Part shown: positions 31,131 to 31,654 of the stretch, in pieces
Numbering within the stretch: position 1 is the stretch's first letter
Layout: each line of letters begins with the position of its first letter
DNA from: Bondarzewia mesenterica
Taxonomy: Eukaryota; Basidiomycota; Agaricomycetes; Russulales; Bondarzewiaceae
Reading direction: 5' to 3'
Assembly (NCBI GenBank): GCA_004802705.1
Contig: SGPL01000390.1
Location: 1-31,654 of the forward strand
Length of the DNA: 31,654 nt
Program-made: the position numbers and the translations under genes
The notes under the pieces: generated by a model
Seen by the model: only the letters and a program-made list of their open reading frames with translations
Told to the model about the DNA's origin: nothing
The model's database searches: none

Positions 31131-31646
31131 CTACCAGTTATCAAAGTCGACAGCGGCGATTAAGTCGTCGTTGCTCTGTGACTCGAGTATAGTTTTTTTG
31201 AGAGCTGAAATAATATCATAAAGGTTGCGACCACGCTTCCTTGAGATAATCCATCTCCTATCGCAGAATCCCACGTAACGTACGTCGAGCACTTTCACAA
31301 TCTCGAGCATGTTAGACCCAGGAATACTCCTGACTAGGCCAGTTTCGACCAACGGTCCTCTTAGATTCCGATCGGCGCGAGCAGCCGCTGTCGTCGCATT
31401 TGCGTCATGTGTATCACTTGTGACCCCTCCATCCCCTTCGAGCATATCTTCATCGCTCCCCGCACTGTCGGCAGGGGCTGCGTACTCATGGGTTCGAAGC
31501 GAATCAGCAGGCCCCAATGAAGGGTCCGGCACATCAACATCTGCATTTGCAACGGGCGGCGCCGCAGCAACCGACCAGAAATCGTCCAAAGACCGCTGTA
31601 TGGTCTCCACCGGCTTTGCCGTACGGAGCGTTACCTGTTCCTGCAT
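31131..31646 (-). CDS. Unrecognised ORF of the right-edge element
   Basis: A 171-residue frame begins at the ATG at 31646, eight bases from the window edge, so it may be only the last part of a longer gene. The N-terminal 100 residues are rich in Ala, Asp and Pro and look disordered. The C-terminal 65 residues look folded: EIVKVLDVRYVGFCDRRWII, then KRGRNLYDIISALKKTILES and DFDNW at the end. No protease, integrase, reverse transcriptase or zinc-knuckle motif is seen. Its position beside the hairpin array suggests it belongs to a mobile element, perhaps a gag-like or accessory product, but the family is not recognised. Confidence 0.4.
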   Translation of the reverse strand: MQEQVTLRTAKPVETIQRSLDDFWSVAAAPPVANADVDVPDPSLGPADSLRTHEYAAPADSAGSDEDMLEGDGGVTSDTHDANATTAAARADRNLRGPLVETGLVRSIPGSNMLEIVKVLDVRYVGFCDRRWIISRKRGRNLYDIISALKKTILESQSNDDLIAAVDFDNW

Positions 31647-31654
31647 GACGGGAC

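Overview
The window is nuclear DNA of a mushroom-forming fungus (Basidiomycota, Agaricomycetes). The genes are split by many short introns of about 45-65 nt, both strands are used, and several families typical of this group appear: F-box/LRR-type proteins, DUF6533 membrane proteins, a seven-helix-type membrane family, UstYa/DUF3328 proteins and an HNH-nuclease relic. All exon maps below were made by eye from splice signals and reading frame. No search or transcript data were available.

Layout. 1-11.4 kb: a partial gene at the left edge (-), an F-box gene (-), translation factor eIF3g (+), a long low-complexity protein (+), a DUF6533 membrane protein (-) and a conserved-looking unknown protein (-). 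11.9-14.4 kb: a sugar transporter of the major facilitator superfamily (-) with one probable 1-nt frameshift. 14.4-16.5 kb is a gene-poor gap with a heptamer minisatellite. 16.5-17.4 kb: Rho1 GTPase (-). 18.5-19.2 kb: a dual-specificity phosphatase (+). 20.3-21.0 kb: a broken HNH-nuclease-type gene (+). 21.3-22.4 kb: a single-pass membrane protein (+).

23.0-29.4 kb is the most interesting part. It holds two UstYa/DUF3328-family genes (23.0-23.7 kb - and 28.8-29.4 kb +), a multi-pass membrane protein (24.1-25.5 kb -), an alpha/beta-hydrolase of the proline-iminopeptidase type (25.9-26.9 kb +) and, between them, a 66-residue two-exon gene (27.36-27.63 kb -). That small gene encodes a signal peptide followed by two copies of the peptide D-x-DLKKLMDF separated by Arg-Arg sites. 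A secreted, Kex2-processed repeat precursor beside UstYa-type oxidase genes is the architecture of ustiloxin-like (dikaritin) ribosomal peptide clusters. I infer that this is an undescribed basidiomycete RiPP-like locus.

29.8-31.65 kb looks like a repetitive or mobile element. It has at least 15 perfect short hairpins in about 1.1 kb, scattered N bases and one unrecognised minus-strand ORF at the right edge.

Four otherwise conserved-looking genes show +1 shifts, each at a run of three to five identical bases. This may be consensus error in the assembly rather than gene decay, so pseudogene calls here are provisional.
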